Shown here: piece after piece, positions 23,122 to 31,231 of the stretch
How positions within the stretch are numbered: the first letter of the stretch is position 1
How the letters are laid out: every line of letters starts with the position of its first letter
Assembly (NCBI GenBank): GCA_937901345.1
Contig: CALCHM010000123.1
Coordinates: forward strand, 1 to 35,351
Source: an uncultured Prevotella sp.
Lineage (GTDB): Bacteria; Bacteroidota; Bacteroidia; Bacteroidales; Bacteroidaceae
DNA: 35,351 nucleotides
Direction of reading: 5' to 3'
Position numbers and translations under genes: made by a program
The notes under the pieces: model-generated
What the model saw: only the letters and a program-made list of their open reading frames with translations
The model's database searches: none
Told to the model about the DNA's origin: nothing

Positions 23122-24639
23122 TTACTTAATCAAATTCTTACCTGTCATTTCTGCAGGTTGTTCCAATCCCATGATGTGAAGAATTGAAGGCGCAACGTCC
23201 GCGAGAACACCATCTTCTACCTTCGCATCCTTATTTTCTGTTACATAAATGAAGGGAACGGGGTTGAGTGAGTGTGCTGTATTGGGCGTGCCGTCAGGAT
23301 TGAGTTCATTATCAGCGTTACCGTGGTCGGCGATGATGATAGTTTCATAACCTACAACCTTAGCTGCTTCTACCGTTTCAGCAACGCAGGCGTCAACAGC
23401 CTTAACGGCCTTTTCTACTGCTTCATAGATACCTGTGTGACCTACCATGTCGCAGTTTGCAAAGTTCACTACGATGAAATCATACTTATCTTCCTTAATC
23501 GCAGCAACGAGCTTGTCCTTCACTTCGTAAGCAGACATTTCGGGTTGAAGGTCGTAAGTTGCCACCTTGGGAGATGCAACGAGGATACGGTCTTCGCCTT
23601 CGTAGGGAGCTTCACCACCACCGTTGAAGAAGAAGGTTACGTGAGCATACTTTTCTGTTTCAGCTGTGTGCAACTGCTTGAGACCCTTGCTTGCGATATA
23701 TTCGCCGAGCGTATTCGTTACATTTTCCTTTGGGAAGAGGATGTGAACATTCTGGAACGAAGCATCGTAAGGTGTCATGCAGTAGAACTGAATACCAGGA
23801 ATTGTCTTCATGCCTGCTTCGGGCATATCCTGTTGAGAGAGCACGATAGTGAGTTCCTTAGCACGGTCGTTGCGGTAGTTGAAGAAGATCACCACATCGC
23901 CTTCCTTGATTGTGCCGTCAACGTTTGCGTTATTAATGGGGAGGACAAACTCGTCAGTCACATCCGCATCATAACTTTCCTGCATAGCCTGCACCATGTC
24001 AGTTGCCTGCTTACCCTTACCTTCTACGAGAAGATCGTAAGCTTCCTTCACGCGTTCCCAACGCTTATCGCGGTCCATCGCGTAGAAGCGACCTACGATA
24101 GAAGCAATTGCAGCACCGTTAGCGTCGCAAACACCCTGGAGTTGTTCGATAAAGCCCTTACCACTCTTGGGGTCTGTGTCACGACCGTCCATGAAGCAGT
24201 GAACAAATGTCTTGTCCTGAACACCATATTCCTTCGCCACTTCAATGAGTTTAAAAAGATGGTCGAGAGAAGAGTGTACTCCACCATTTGAAGTAAGTCC
24301 CATGAGGTGAAGTCCCTTACCATTCTGCTTAGCGTATTCGTAAGCAGAGATTACTTCAGGGTTCTGAAGAATAGAACCATCAGCACATGCGCGATTGATC
24401 TTCACGAGGTCTTGATAAACAATACGACCTGCACCAATATTCAAGTGACCAACTTCAGAATTACCCATCTGTCCGTCAGGCAAACCTACATTTTCACCAG
24501 AAGCCTGAAGTTGTGAGTTCGGATAATTTGCGAAAAGCGAATCCATGTAGGGAGTTGCCGTTTGGAAAATCACGTCACCCTTACCCTTGTTACCAATTCC
24601 GTAACCGTCGAGGATCATCAAGAGAGCTTTCTTTGCCAT
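23122..24639 (-). CDS. gpmI: 2,3-bisphosphoglycerate-independent phosphoglycerate mutase
   Basis: 505 residues, the usual length. The phosphatase half starts LLMILDGYGIG, with the catalytic Ser in MGNSEVGHLNIGAGR (near residue 62). The transferase half includes HCFMDGRDTDPKSG, and the metal site returns in the C-terminal half as VVNFANCDMVGHTG and IIADHGNADNE. It interconverts 3- and 2-phosphoglycerate using Mn. The frame is complete. It is followed (downstream on its strand) by a palindromic region rather than a simple terminator. Confidence 0.96.
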   Translation of the reverse strand: MAKKALLMILDGYGIGNKGKGDVIFQTATPYMDSLFANYPNSQLQASGENVGLPDGQMGNSEVGHLNIGAGRIVYQDLVKINRACADGSILQNPEVISAYEYAKQNGKGLHLMGLTSNGGVHSSLDHLFKLIEVAKEYGVQDKTFVHCFMDGRDTDPKSGKGFIEQLQGVCDANGAAIASIVGRFYAMDRDKRWERVKEAYDLLVEGKGKQATDMVQAMQESYDADVTDEFVLPINNANVDGTIKEGDVVIFFNYRNDRAKELTIVLSQQDMPEAGMKTIPGIQFYCMTPYDASFQNVHILFPKENVTNTLGEYIASKGLKQLHTAETEKYAHVTFFFNGGGEAPYEGEDRILVASPKVATYDLQPEMSAYEVKDKLVAAIKEDKYDFIVVNFANCDMVGHTGIYEAVEKAVKAVDACVAETVEAAKVVGYETIIIADHGNADNELNPDGTPNTAHSLNPVPFIYVTENKDAKVEDGVLADVAPSILHIMGLEQPAEMTGKNLIK

Positions 24640-24717
24640 AGTATATTTGTATTTATTAAATGTGTTTTTGAAAGGAGAAATCTAGATGTTCTAGGCATTC
24701 TAGATCTCTAAACATTT

Positions 24718-25095
24718 TTAGCGCACCGCAATGCATTCAATTTCTACCAACGCATTCTTGGGAAGTGTCTTTACGGCAACAGCCGAACGTGCAGGACAAG
24801 TTCCCGGGAAGAATTCAGCATAAACGCTATTCATATCTGCAAAATCTGCCATATCTGCAAGGAAGACGGTGGTCTTTACCACGTTCTCCATCGTCAAACC
24901 CACTTCTGCAAGGATGTTTTGCATATTTGTGAGTGATTGACGCGTCAATTCCTTTACACCACCTTGGGCAAATTCACCCGTGGCGGGATCAATAGGAAGC
25001 TGACCAGAAACGAATACGATGCCATTGGCTTCGATAGCCTGACTGTAGGGCCCAATTGCTGCGGGAGCCTTGGTTGTTGCTATTTGAGTTTTCAT
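24718..25095 (-). CDS. ridA: RidA-family enamine/imine deaminase
   Basis: 125 residues, typical length. Opening APAAIGPYSQAI, then GIVFVSGQLPIDPATG, with the catalytic Arg in CPARSAVAV (about residue 103) and Glu in VEIECIAV. RidA hydrolyses reactive 2-aminoacrylate made by PLP enzymes, releasing pyruvate and ammonia, and so protects those enzymes. It lies between gpmI and the S9 peptidase gene on the same strand. The 78-base gap toward gpmI contains an imperfect AGATCTAGA...TCTAGATTTCT hairpin that may end its transcript. Confidence 0.93.
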   Translation of the reverse strand: MKTQIATTKAPAAIGPYSQAIEANGIVFVSGQLPIDPATGEFAQGGVKELTRQSLTNMQNILAEVGLTMENVVKTTVFLADMADFADMNSVYAEFFPGTCPARSAVAVKTLPKNALVEIECIAVR

Positions 25096-25103
25096 TTTTT
25101 GAG

Positions 25104-25214
25104 GTTATGGGGTTATAGGTTATGAGGTTTTAAGGTTATGCAGACATTGTTGTTACAGGTTTTGAGGACTATACAGACCAGATGGGACCTTATAACCTCA
25201 TAACCTTAAAACCT
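25104..25214. repeat. GGTTATGAGGTTTTAAGG-type intergenic repeat with inverted arms
   Basis: The word GGTTAT(G)AGG is repeated several times at 25102-25140. A perfect 16-base inverted copy of AGGTTTTAAGGTTATG (25125-25140) lies at 25199-25214, with about 58 bases between. It fills the gap between the S9 peptidase stop and ridA. Confidence 0.75.
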
Positions 25215-25220
25215 AAAAAA

Positions 25221-27392
25221 TCACTTTAAGTAATCATCGAAGTAACGCGTGATACGCTCGTGCAAATGCACCATGTCCTTGCCCATCATGTTGTGACCTT
25301 GTCCAGGATAAACAAAATAGTCGGGTTGTGTGCCAGCATCAGCTGCTGCACGAAGAAAGGAGAGACTGTGCTGCAATATACATGTCGGGTCGTTATACCC
25401 TACAATAATCTGGAGTCTGCCCTTCAAGTTCTTTGCCTTGTTAAGAAGGTTTGAACCTTCATAACCTTCAGGGTTTTCCTGAGGGGTATCCATGTAGCGT
25501 TCGCCATACATAACTTCGTAAAGTTTCCAGTCAATTACAGGACCGCCCGCAACACCAACCTTAAACACGTCGGGATATGAACACATGAGATTTGTAGTCA
25601 TAAAACCACCAAATGACCATCCATGCACACCCAAGCGGTCTGCATCGACATAAGGAAGCGACTTCAAGTATTCTACACCTTTTATCTGGTCTTCCATTTC
25701 AGCGACACCGAGACGACGGTGCGTACAACTCTCAAACTCAAAACCGCGATACTGCGAACCACGATTGTCGACAACAAAGATTAAGTATCCCTTCTGCGCC
25801 ATATAGATTTCCCAAGGACGCGCTGCGTAGTTCCAACTTTCATCTACGTTGTGTGCATGAGGTCCACCATACACATAAACAACAGTTGGATACTTCTTCG
25901 CAGGATCAAAATTCACAGGCTTCACCATACGGAAGTAAAGATCTGTGCTATCGTCAGCCGCTTTAATAGTACCGCATGAAAACTCGGGTACGTTGTAACC
26001 ATCCCAAGGCGTACCTGCCTGATGGAGCGTAATTGTTGCGGGTTTTGTTGTACTCAGAAGATCAATCTGTCGGTAAACGCCAGGAGCGCGCCACGTATCG
26101 CAAAGATAGTTTCCACTTGCCGAAAGACGCGCACTGTGTACGCCCTTACCATTATCGAGAAGCGTGCGCTTCAAGGTATTTACGTCCACACTATAACAAT
26201 TGTGGCGGATGGGGAGCGCTTCATTCGACTTATAGATAACGCTCTTCGCTTTCTCATTAAATCCTAACACATCAATGACCTCGAAATTGCCCTTCGTGAG
26301 TTGCGCCAATCCCTTGCCAGTTACATCAAAGAGGTAGAGGTGGTTATATCCGTCACGACGTGATTGGTAAATAAACTTGGTGTCATCCCAAGGCAAGAAC
26401 ACAATAGGCGTCATGGGTTCTACGTAACGCGCATTTGTTTCTGTGTAAAGCACCTGCTTGCGCGCTCCAGAGGTTGCATCATAGGCCACCAATTCTGATT
26501 TATCTTGCGAACGGGGTACTTCAATAACATATACCGTTTGTTCGTCAGGACTCCACGCAATGTTCGTGTAATAACGATCCGTGTTATCACCCGTCTGGAG
26601 GTAAACGGTCTTATCTGTTGCAGGATTGTAAATACCGACCCAAACCTTATGACTTGTCATCCCTGCCATAGGATATTTCTCAGGTGCAAGCGTTGCTACA
26701 CGGGGAGAATTATCCACAAGGGGGAAATCCGTCACCATCGTTTGGTCCATTTTATAGAACGCAAGTAAGTTGCCCTTCGGACTCCAGAAAAGTCCATTGT
26801 GAATGCCAAACTCATCGCGGTGTACACTTAAACCGTATTGCATTTCGCGAGAACCATCTGTGCTGATTTGAGATGCCGTGCCGTCTGCCTTTTGCACAAA
26901 GAGGTTCCAGTCCTTCAAATACGCCACACACTTACTTGCACGCGCCACGCCTCCTTCAGGAATACCAGCAGGAAGGGCAAGCGTCCACACGATTTGCTTC
27001 TTCACCCAATCGTAGCGCACTAAGTATTTGCCCGTATTGAACTCTGCAATAGTTTCACCTGCAATAGGAAAACTAGCATTGAGAAGGTTGCGCACCTTGC
27101 CGTATTTTTCCTCATCTAAAGCTGCATTAACTTCAGCTTCCGTAAAGAGCACTTTGGCTTCTTTCAAGAGTTTTCCTTTAGCATTCGCAAGTTGCGTCAC
27201 TTCCTCTACGTCCAACTGCATGAGGTTATCTCCCCACCATGCCGTATAGAGATTCTTGGGTTGCAAGTTCCAATAATTCGAACCGCCCCACATCAAATCA
27301 TCGAGCGTAAATTGCTTTAATTGTGCCGTCATAAACGTTGGAAGGAGCGCTAGGGCGACAAGCAGGGCTCCTTTAAGATATTTGCTAAACAT
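25221..27392 (-). CDS. Secreted dipeptidyl-peptidase-like S9 serine peptidase
   Basis: 723 residues: signal peptide (LLVALALLPTFMTAQ), a DPP4-type beta-propeller (VHRDEFGIHNGLFWSPKGN, FLPWDDTKFIYQSRRDG), and an alpha/beta-hydrolase domain. The catalytic Ser is in HGWSFGG (about residue 593), Asp in VGYNDPT and His in GQGHNM. The order is that of prolyl dipeptidyl peptidases, which remove N-terminal X-Pro (or X-Ala) dipeptides in the periplasm. The Asp loop, reading GYNDPTCILQ rather than the common ADDNVHFQN, and the GWSFGG in place of GWSYGG, suggest a divergent branch, so exact specificity is open. It fits a peptide-using organism. Confidence 0.9.
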   Translation of the reverse strand: MFSKYLKGALLVALALLPTFMTAQLKQFTLDDLMWGGSNYWNLQPKNLYTAWWGDNLMQLDVEEVTQLANAKGKLLKEAKVLFTEAEVNAALDEEKYGKVRNLLNASFPIAGETIAEFNTGKYLVRYDWVKKQIVWTLALPAGIPEGGVARASKCVAYLKDWNLFVQKADGTASQISTDGSREMQYGLSVHRDEFGIHNGLFWSPKGNLLAFYKMDQTMVTDFPLVDNSPRVATLAPEKYPMAGMTSHKVWVGIYNPATDKTVYLQTGDNTDRYYTNIAWSPDEQTVYVIEVPRSQDKSELVAYDATSGARKQVLYTETNARYVEPMTPIVFLPWDDTKFIYQSRRDGYNHLYLFDVTGKGLAQLTKGNFEVIDVLGFNEKAKSVIYKSNEALPIRHNCYSVDVNTLKRTLLDNGKGVHSARLSASGNYLCDTWRAPGVYRQIDLLSTTKPATITLHQAGTPWDGYNVPEFSCGTIKAADDSTDLYFRMVKPVNFDPAKKYPTVVYVYGGPHAHNVDESWNYAARPWEIYMAQKGYLIFVVDNRGSQYRGFEFESCTHRRLGVAEMEDQIKGVEYLKSLPYVDADRLGVHGWSFGGFMTTNLMCSYPDVFKVGVAGGPVIDWKLYEVMYGERYMDTPQENPEGYEGSNLLNKAKNLKGRLQIIVGYNDPTCILQHSLSFLRAAADAGTQPDYFVYPGQGHNMMGKDMVHLHERITRYFDDYLK

Positions 27393-27432
27393 ATAGGTTG
27401 ATTAAGGGGTTTTATTAAAATTGGAGTTCACT

Positions 27433-27888
27433 TTATTCCTCCTTGCAGTAGAACGGGAATCGTTCTTCTAAACCATATTCCCGGAATAGTTCAAACATTT
27501 CTTCGTTCCAGCTGCGCTTACGATGATGTTCCTTCTGATTTTGAATGTAATTCTTGACCACATCCTTATCTCCTATTGCATAGGTAAAGGCAGCATAAGA
27601 TTTTGCCCACCCATTAAACTTAGGGAAAAGTTGTGCATTTGCTTCTATATAATTTCTTGCAGAAATCTTAAGTTCTCTCATTAAATCTGAGAGCGCATAT
27701 GTCGGGGGTATTTCAAGAAGCAGATGAATATGGTCGGGCATACCGCCAATTCTATGTAACACACATCCTTTTCCTTTTACAAAACCATAGATAAATTTAT
27801 AGAGTTCCCTCTCATACTCTTCAGTTATCGCAGGCACACTACGATGCGTGCGGAATACAATATGATAAAGTAATGATGTGTAACTCAT
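27433..27888 (-). CDS. RAYT-like IS200-family (Y1) transposase
   Basis: 151 residues: the HUH motif is MPDHIHLLLEI (His53, His55), and the single catalytic Tyr is in VKNYIQNQKEHH (Tyr114). Solo Y1 proteins of this size with no TnpB partner and neighbouring palindromes are RAYTs (REP-associated tyrosine transposases), usually single-copy domesticated genes that act on palindromic repeats. Upstream, between it and rlmL, lies a 271-bp palindrome carrying GTAG words, which fits that role. The start at 27888 (MSYTSLLYHIVF) matches the family; the longer frame to 27951 would run into the palindrome. It looks intact. Confidence 0.87.
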   Translation of the reverse strand: MSYTSLLYHIVFRTHRSVPAITEEYERELYKFIYGFVKGKGCVLHRIGGMPDHIHLLLEIPPTYALSDLMRELKISARNYIEANAQLFPKFNGWAKSYAAFTYAIGDKDVVKNYIQNQKEHHRKRSWNEEMFELFREYGLEERFPFYCKEE

Positions 27889-27928
27889 AATGTCACCTAA
27901 TATAATTTTGCCTAAAGGGAAGATGCCC

Positions 27929-28199
27929 GTAATGCCCCCGTAGGAGGGCACACTTGCCTAACCGCTGGTGAACGCAGTGAACCTGCGGTAGTGGGGAAGC
28001 AATTGGAAGTCTCTATCGGTCCCCGTAGGAGGGCCCACAGCAACAGGAGTCTCAATGCAGGAAATTCAGGATGTATACGCTGGATGTTGTGGGTCCTCCT
28101 ACGGGGACCGTATGGGAGTGCAGACGGATGCTCGCCATTCCGCAGGTTCGTTTCACTCACCCGCGGTTAGGCAAGTGTGCCCTCCTACGGGGGCATTAC
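27929..28199. repeat. 271-bp composite palindrome next to the RAYT-like gene
   Basis: Outer arms 27929-27965 and 28163-28199 are perfect 37-bp inverted copies. Inward, 27966-27988 pairs imperfectly with 28140-28162 (CCTGCGG and CCGCAGG ends). An inner pair, 28017-28044 with 28086-28110, matches at most positions. The word CCCCGTAGGAGG occurs four times, twice per strand (near 27936, 28021, 28095 and 28181), each with GTAG, the tetranucleotide that marks REP elements recognised by RAYTs. Confidence 0.9.
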
Positions 28200-28238
28200 C
28201 GACTGTTTTTCCGCCACTCTCACACACCATCGCTGTTA

Positions 28239-29789
28239 TCACTTCTGCCCAAACTTACGAGCAAAAGGTTTCTTGCCATCTTTACGATCGAAGGACTTCT
28301 TTGCGCGGTCAAATGACTTACCCCCCTTATCGAAAGACTTACCGTCCTTACCAAAGGACTTTCCCCCCTTAAAAGGTTTGCCTCCTTCACGCTTTTCAAA
28401 CTTGCGAGGTTGTCGTTCAGAGTCGCTTTCTTCGCCTTCCGCTTCACGGCGGCGGCGACGTTCAAGTGCGTCTTGATTGCGCACGAATTCCTGATGGCGA
28501 CGCTTTAAGAGTTCATAAGCGGGATCGTAGTCATCGTTGCGCTCAATCTGTCGGGGGCGGTCGTTAAAATCTCCACGATCGCGCTTGAAGCGACGCTTTT
28601 CTCCCATCTTGCGCAATTCACCCTCTGTTTTCACCTCGCCTCCCTCAGCACGGAAATCCTTCATTGTGCCATCAAAGATGACGTACTTGCGGAGTTCACA
28701 ATCAAGCGCTCCATTGTAAAGAGGAGTCTTGAGCGAAGGACGCATACCAATTTCGCGGAACAAGTCTTCTTTGTAACTAATCACGTGTGCTTCACCACCC
28801 TTGAATGCATGCTTGAGGCGATTGCCGAGTGTGCGATACACTTCATAGAGAACTTCTGGTTTCAGACGCTCGCCGTAGGGAGGGTTCGTAATCATGATGG
28901 CAGGTTGTTCGGGTTGCGTAAAATCACGAATATCACGTTGCTGAATCACCAGAAGGTCTGCAACCCCCGCATTCTTAGCATTTGCACGAGCAGCCTCAAC
29001 CGCACGCAAGTTCAAGTCATAACCATAGAACTTATGATCACACTCACGTTCTTGCGAGTCATCATTGTAAATACGATCGAAAAGATCGGCATCAAAATCC
29101 TTCCACTTTTCAAAACCAAACTCCTTGCGGAATACGCCAGGGTAGATATTGCGTGCCATAAGAGCCGCCTCGATGAGCAATGTACCCGAACCACAGAAGG
29201 GATCCACGAAGTCGCTCTGCATATCCCAACCCGAGAGTTTGATAAGCCCTGCCGCAAGCACCTCATTGATCGGTGCCTCAACGGTAGCCACACGATAACC
29301 ACGCAAGTGCAGACTTTCGCCCGAAGAGTCAAGAGAGAGCGTTGCCACGTCTCCTGCTATATGCATATTCAAGCGGATGTCGGGGTTAGAAATGCTAATA
29401 TTGGGGCGATCGCCCGTAGTGTCGCGGAAGTAATCTACGATAGCATCCTTCACTTTATAAGCAACGAACTTAGAGTGGCGGAATTCATCGGAATATACCA
29501 CTGTATCCACCGCAAAGGTCGTATCATTATCCAAATATTCTGACCAGTTGATGGCACGCACCCCGTCATACACTTCGTCTGCACTTCCTGCCTTGAAATG
29601 TTTAATGGGTTTTAATATGCGCACAGCCGTACGGAGGCAGAAGTTTGCGCGATACATCATTTCCTTGTCACCCGTAAATGAAACCATACGGCGACCTATT
29701 TGCACATTGTCCGCACCGAGTTCAATCAACTCCTGTGCCAACACTTCTTCAAGACCTTGGAATGTCTTTGCGATGAGTTCAAATTGCAT
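28239..29789 (-). CDS. THUMP-domain class I RNA methyltransferase (RlmL-like) with basic repeat tail
   Basis: 516 residues. N-terminal ferredoxin-like/THUMP part (MQFELIAKTFQGLEEVLAQEL, about 1-150), then a Rossmann methyltransferase with DPFCGSGTLLIEAALMARN and ITNPPYGERL (NPPY, the base-binding motif of N-methyltransferases). The likely reaction is N2-methylation of guanine in 23S rRNA, as in the RlmL (m2G2445) family. From about residue 395 the protein becomes a charged, low-complexity tail ending in repeated KSF(D/G)K units (GGKSFGKDGKSFDKGGKSF), probably an RNA-binding extension common in Bacteroidota. Start at 29789 fits the family. Confidence 0.9.
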   Translation of the reverse strand: MQFELIAKTFQGLEEVLAQELIELGADNVQIGRRMVSFTGDKEMMYRANFCLRTAVRILKPIKHFKAGSADEVYDGVRAINWSEYLDNDTTFAVDTVVYSDEFRHSKFVAYKVKDAIVDYFRDTTGDRPNISISNPDIRLNMHIAGDVATLSLDSSGESLHLRGYRVATVEAPINEVLAAGLIKLSGWDMQSDFVDPFCGSGTLLIEAALMARNIYPGVFRKEFGFEKWKDFDADLFDRIYNDDSQERECDHKFYGYDLNLRAVEAARANAKNAGVADLLVIQQRDIRDFTQPEQPAIMITNPPYGERLKPEVLYEVYRTLGNRLKHAFKGGEAHVISYKEDLFREIGMRPSLKTPLYNGALDCELRKYVIFDGTMKDFRAEGGEVKTEGELRKMGEKRRFKRDRGDFNDRPRQIERNDDYDPAYELLKRRHQEFVRNQDALERRRRREAEGEESDSERQPRKFEKREGGKPFKGGKSFGKDGKSFDKGGKSFDRAKKSFDRKDGKKPFARKFGQK

Positions 29790-30366
29790 TGTCTATATTA
29801 TCTTAATTATGTCCCTCGCTGCATTTCATTCTAACAAAACGCTACGGCAGGCAATCCATTGCGAATCACTAGGGACGACACAAAACGGTCGTACTCCCCT
29901 AACACGTTACAAAATTACAGATTTTAACGTTACATATCGCATAAAGCCCGCAATCTTTTCTCTTGAAAAATAAGTTTTCGCACTTACCTGAGGATTTTGA
30001 CAAATACAACAACAAGAACCATAGGTAAAACCCACCTACCCTCCTCCCGCTTGCAAACCCTCGCCCGCTTATTGAACACACCAAAGGGCAGAAAGCGCAT
30101 TTTTGAGGGGTGACAGATTGCATTTTGGGGGAATAAATCAAATTTTACTAAAAATATCAAAAACTTTAACACTCAGAATTGAGCTTTGACACTATATGTC
30201 CAGATATATTCAGAACTTTGCGACGTCAAACCACAAGAACAAGGAACGAAACCGTTCAGGGCAAGACAACCATTTACGCGTGCAACGCTCTTGTATCCCA
30301 CCGTCGGTTTGCTCCATACAATGGCAAGTCCCTCTTATTCTGATTATAAACTAAAACAAATAAACT
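29790..30366. other. Intergenic region between rlmL-like gene and small membrane protein
   Basis: 577 bases between diverging genes. No credible gene and no strong promoter match seen; CAGAACTTTG at 30211-30220 is near the -7 consensus but badly spaced from the nearest TTTG. Otherwise nothing recognised. Confidence 0.4.
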
Positions 30367-30633
30367 ATGGAAAACACAGCAACCCTCACAACGCGTTTAG
30401 ACCAAAAGACAACTTCTAACTTCACATGTCTTGCCTGTATTGCCGCACTTTATAGTGAAATTTTGGGCGAAGAAATCACCCTGCGCAAAGTGCTCCACCT
30501 GCTACACGTACAACTTGCAGGTTTCATGCTCATTCCGCTTGCAGCATGGAACCTAGGCATGTTGATGCTGGGACTCATTTGGTTCGCATCCGCACTTTGT
30601 AGCGCTAAAACAGAATGGAGCAAGCATCCCTAA
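30367..30633 (+). CDS. Small membrane protein of unknown function
   Basis: 88 residues. The first 45 are soluble and partly helical (FTCLACIAALYSEILGEEI), followed by two close hydrophobic segments (about 49-64 and 65-78) with a charged C-terminus. No family recognised; such small two-helix membrane proteins are common and mostly uncharacterised in Bacteroidales. It stands alone, with a strong terminator 20 bases after its stop. Its upstream promoter is not obvious. Coding status rests on the intact frame, codon use and the terminator. Confidence 0.65.
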   Translation: MENTATLTTRLDQKTTSNFTCLACIAALYSEILGEEITLRKVLHLLHVQLAGFMLIPLAAWNLGMLMLGLIWFASALCSAKTEWSKHP

Positions 30634-30653
30634 ACTATCACAACGGTAAGAAA

Positions 30654-30699
30654 AAAAGAGGCTGTGGCGTATTTTGTATATACGGCACAGCCTCTTTTC
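30654..30699 (+). terminator. Intrinsic terminator after the small membrane protein
   Basis: AAAAGAGGCTGTG (30654-30666) pairs with CACAGCCTCTTTT (30686-30698). The loop contains a further CGTAT/ATACG pair. Confidence 0.88.
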
Positions 30700-30863
30700 A
30701 TAGTTACACAAGATGTGTACTTGCAAGTCCAACACATCTGAAGCGAACGAGAAGTTGATATACTCCATAAAAAAACATAGGCCCCCTTCCAACGTGCTGG
30801 CACGATGAAAATAACTTAATGACGAACGTCGCACCATGCATAGCGGCAAACAAACATGCAGAA

Positions 30864-30989
30864 TTATCACAGTAAGGGGAGTTTGATAAATTTCAAACCA
30901 CAAATTTATCACAGTAAAGGACGTTTGATAAAAATCGAATCGCAAATTTATCACGACAGGGGACGTTTGATAAAATTTAGGTCAAAAAT
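30864..30989. repeat. 42-bp tandem repeat, three copies, each with a TTATCA/TGATAA pair
   Basis: Copies start at 30864, 30906 and 30948. Each begins TTATCAC, has a GGRGASGT-like middle and a TTTGATAA after about 20 bases, so every unit is itself an imperfect palindrome. The period is exactly 42 bases. Confidence 0.85.
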
Positions 30990-31147
30990 CCGTCACCGAA
31001 GGATGTTAGGGAGCCACGCCCAATCGAAAAGGAGCGCCACACATCGCGTTAGGCGAAACAAGAAAAACGAGCGCACGTCCCGTCCTATGCTTGCGTCGAA
31101 GGCGGGAGGAATGGCATTTGAAGACTGTTCGCAACGTAAATAACAAC

Positions 31148-31182
31148 GGAGGATGTGCCAAAATTAATCTAGCACATCCTCC
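31148..31182 (-). terminator. Hairpin after the M20 deacetylase gene
   Basis: GGAGGATGTGC (31148-31158) pairs with GCACATCCTCC (31172-31182), loop 13. On the minus strand a weak T-rich tail (GTTGTTATTT) follows. It is 50 bases past the stop. Confidence 0.65.
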
Positions 31183-31231
31183 TCGATCCTATTAATAATG
31201 GTGTTTGCTCTAAAAGCAATTCCCCTAAAGA

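Larger units (their letters stand above)
30634..31231. other. Intergenic region with terminator, repeat array and second hairpin
   Basis: About 600 bases between converging genes. Contains the terminator at 30654, a small hairpin (30711-30718 with 30732-30739), the 42-bp repeat array (30864-30989), an unassigned stretch (30990-31147), and the hairpin at 31148. An open frame from 30856 to 31143 is made mostly by the repeats. Confidence 0.6.

Noticed and set aside
28055..28372. Open frames rich in PPTGAL/CPP words across the palindrome
   Set aside because: They are translations of the palindrome arms on several frames, with no start context and mutual overlap.
30856..31143. 95-codon plus-strand frame with IYHSKGRLI repeats
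   Set aside because: It is the translation of the 42-bp repeat array followed by Arg-rich low complexity. It lies between two terminator-type hairpins with no promoter seen.
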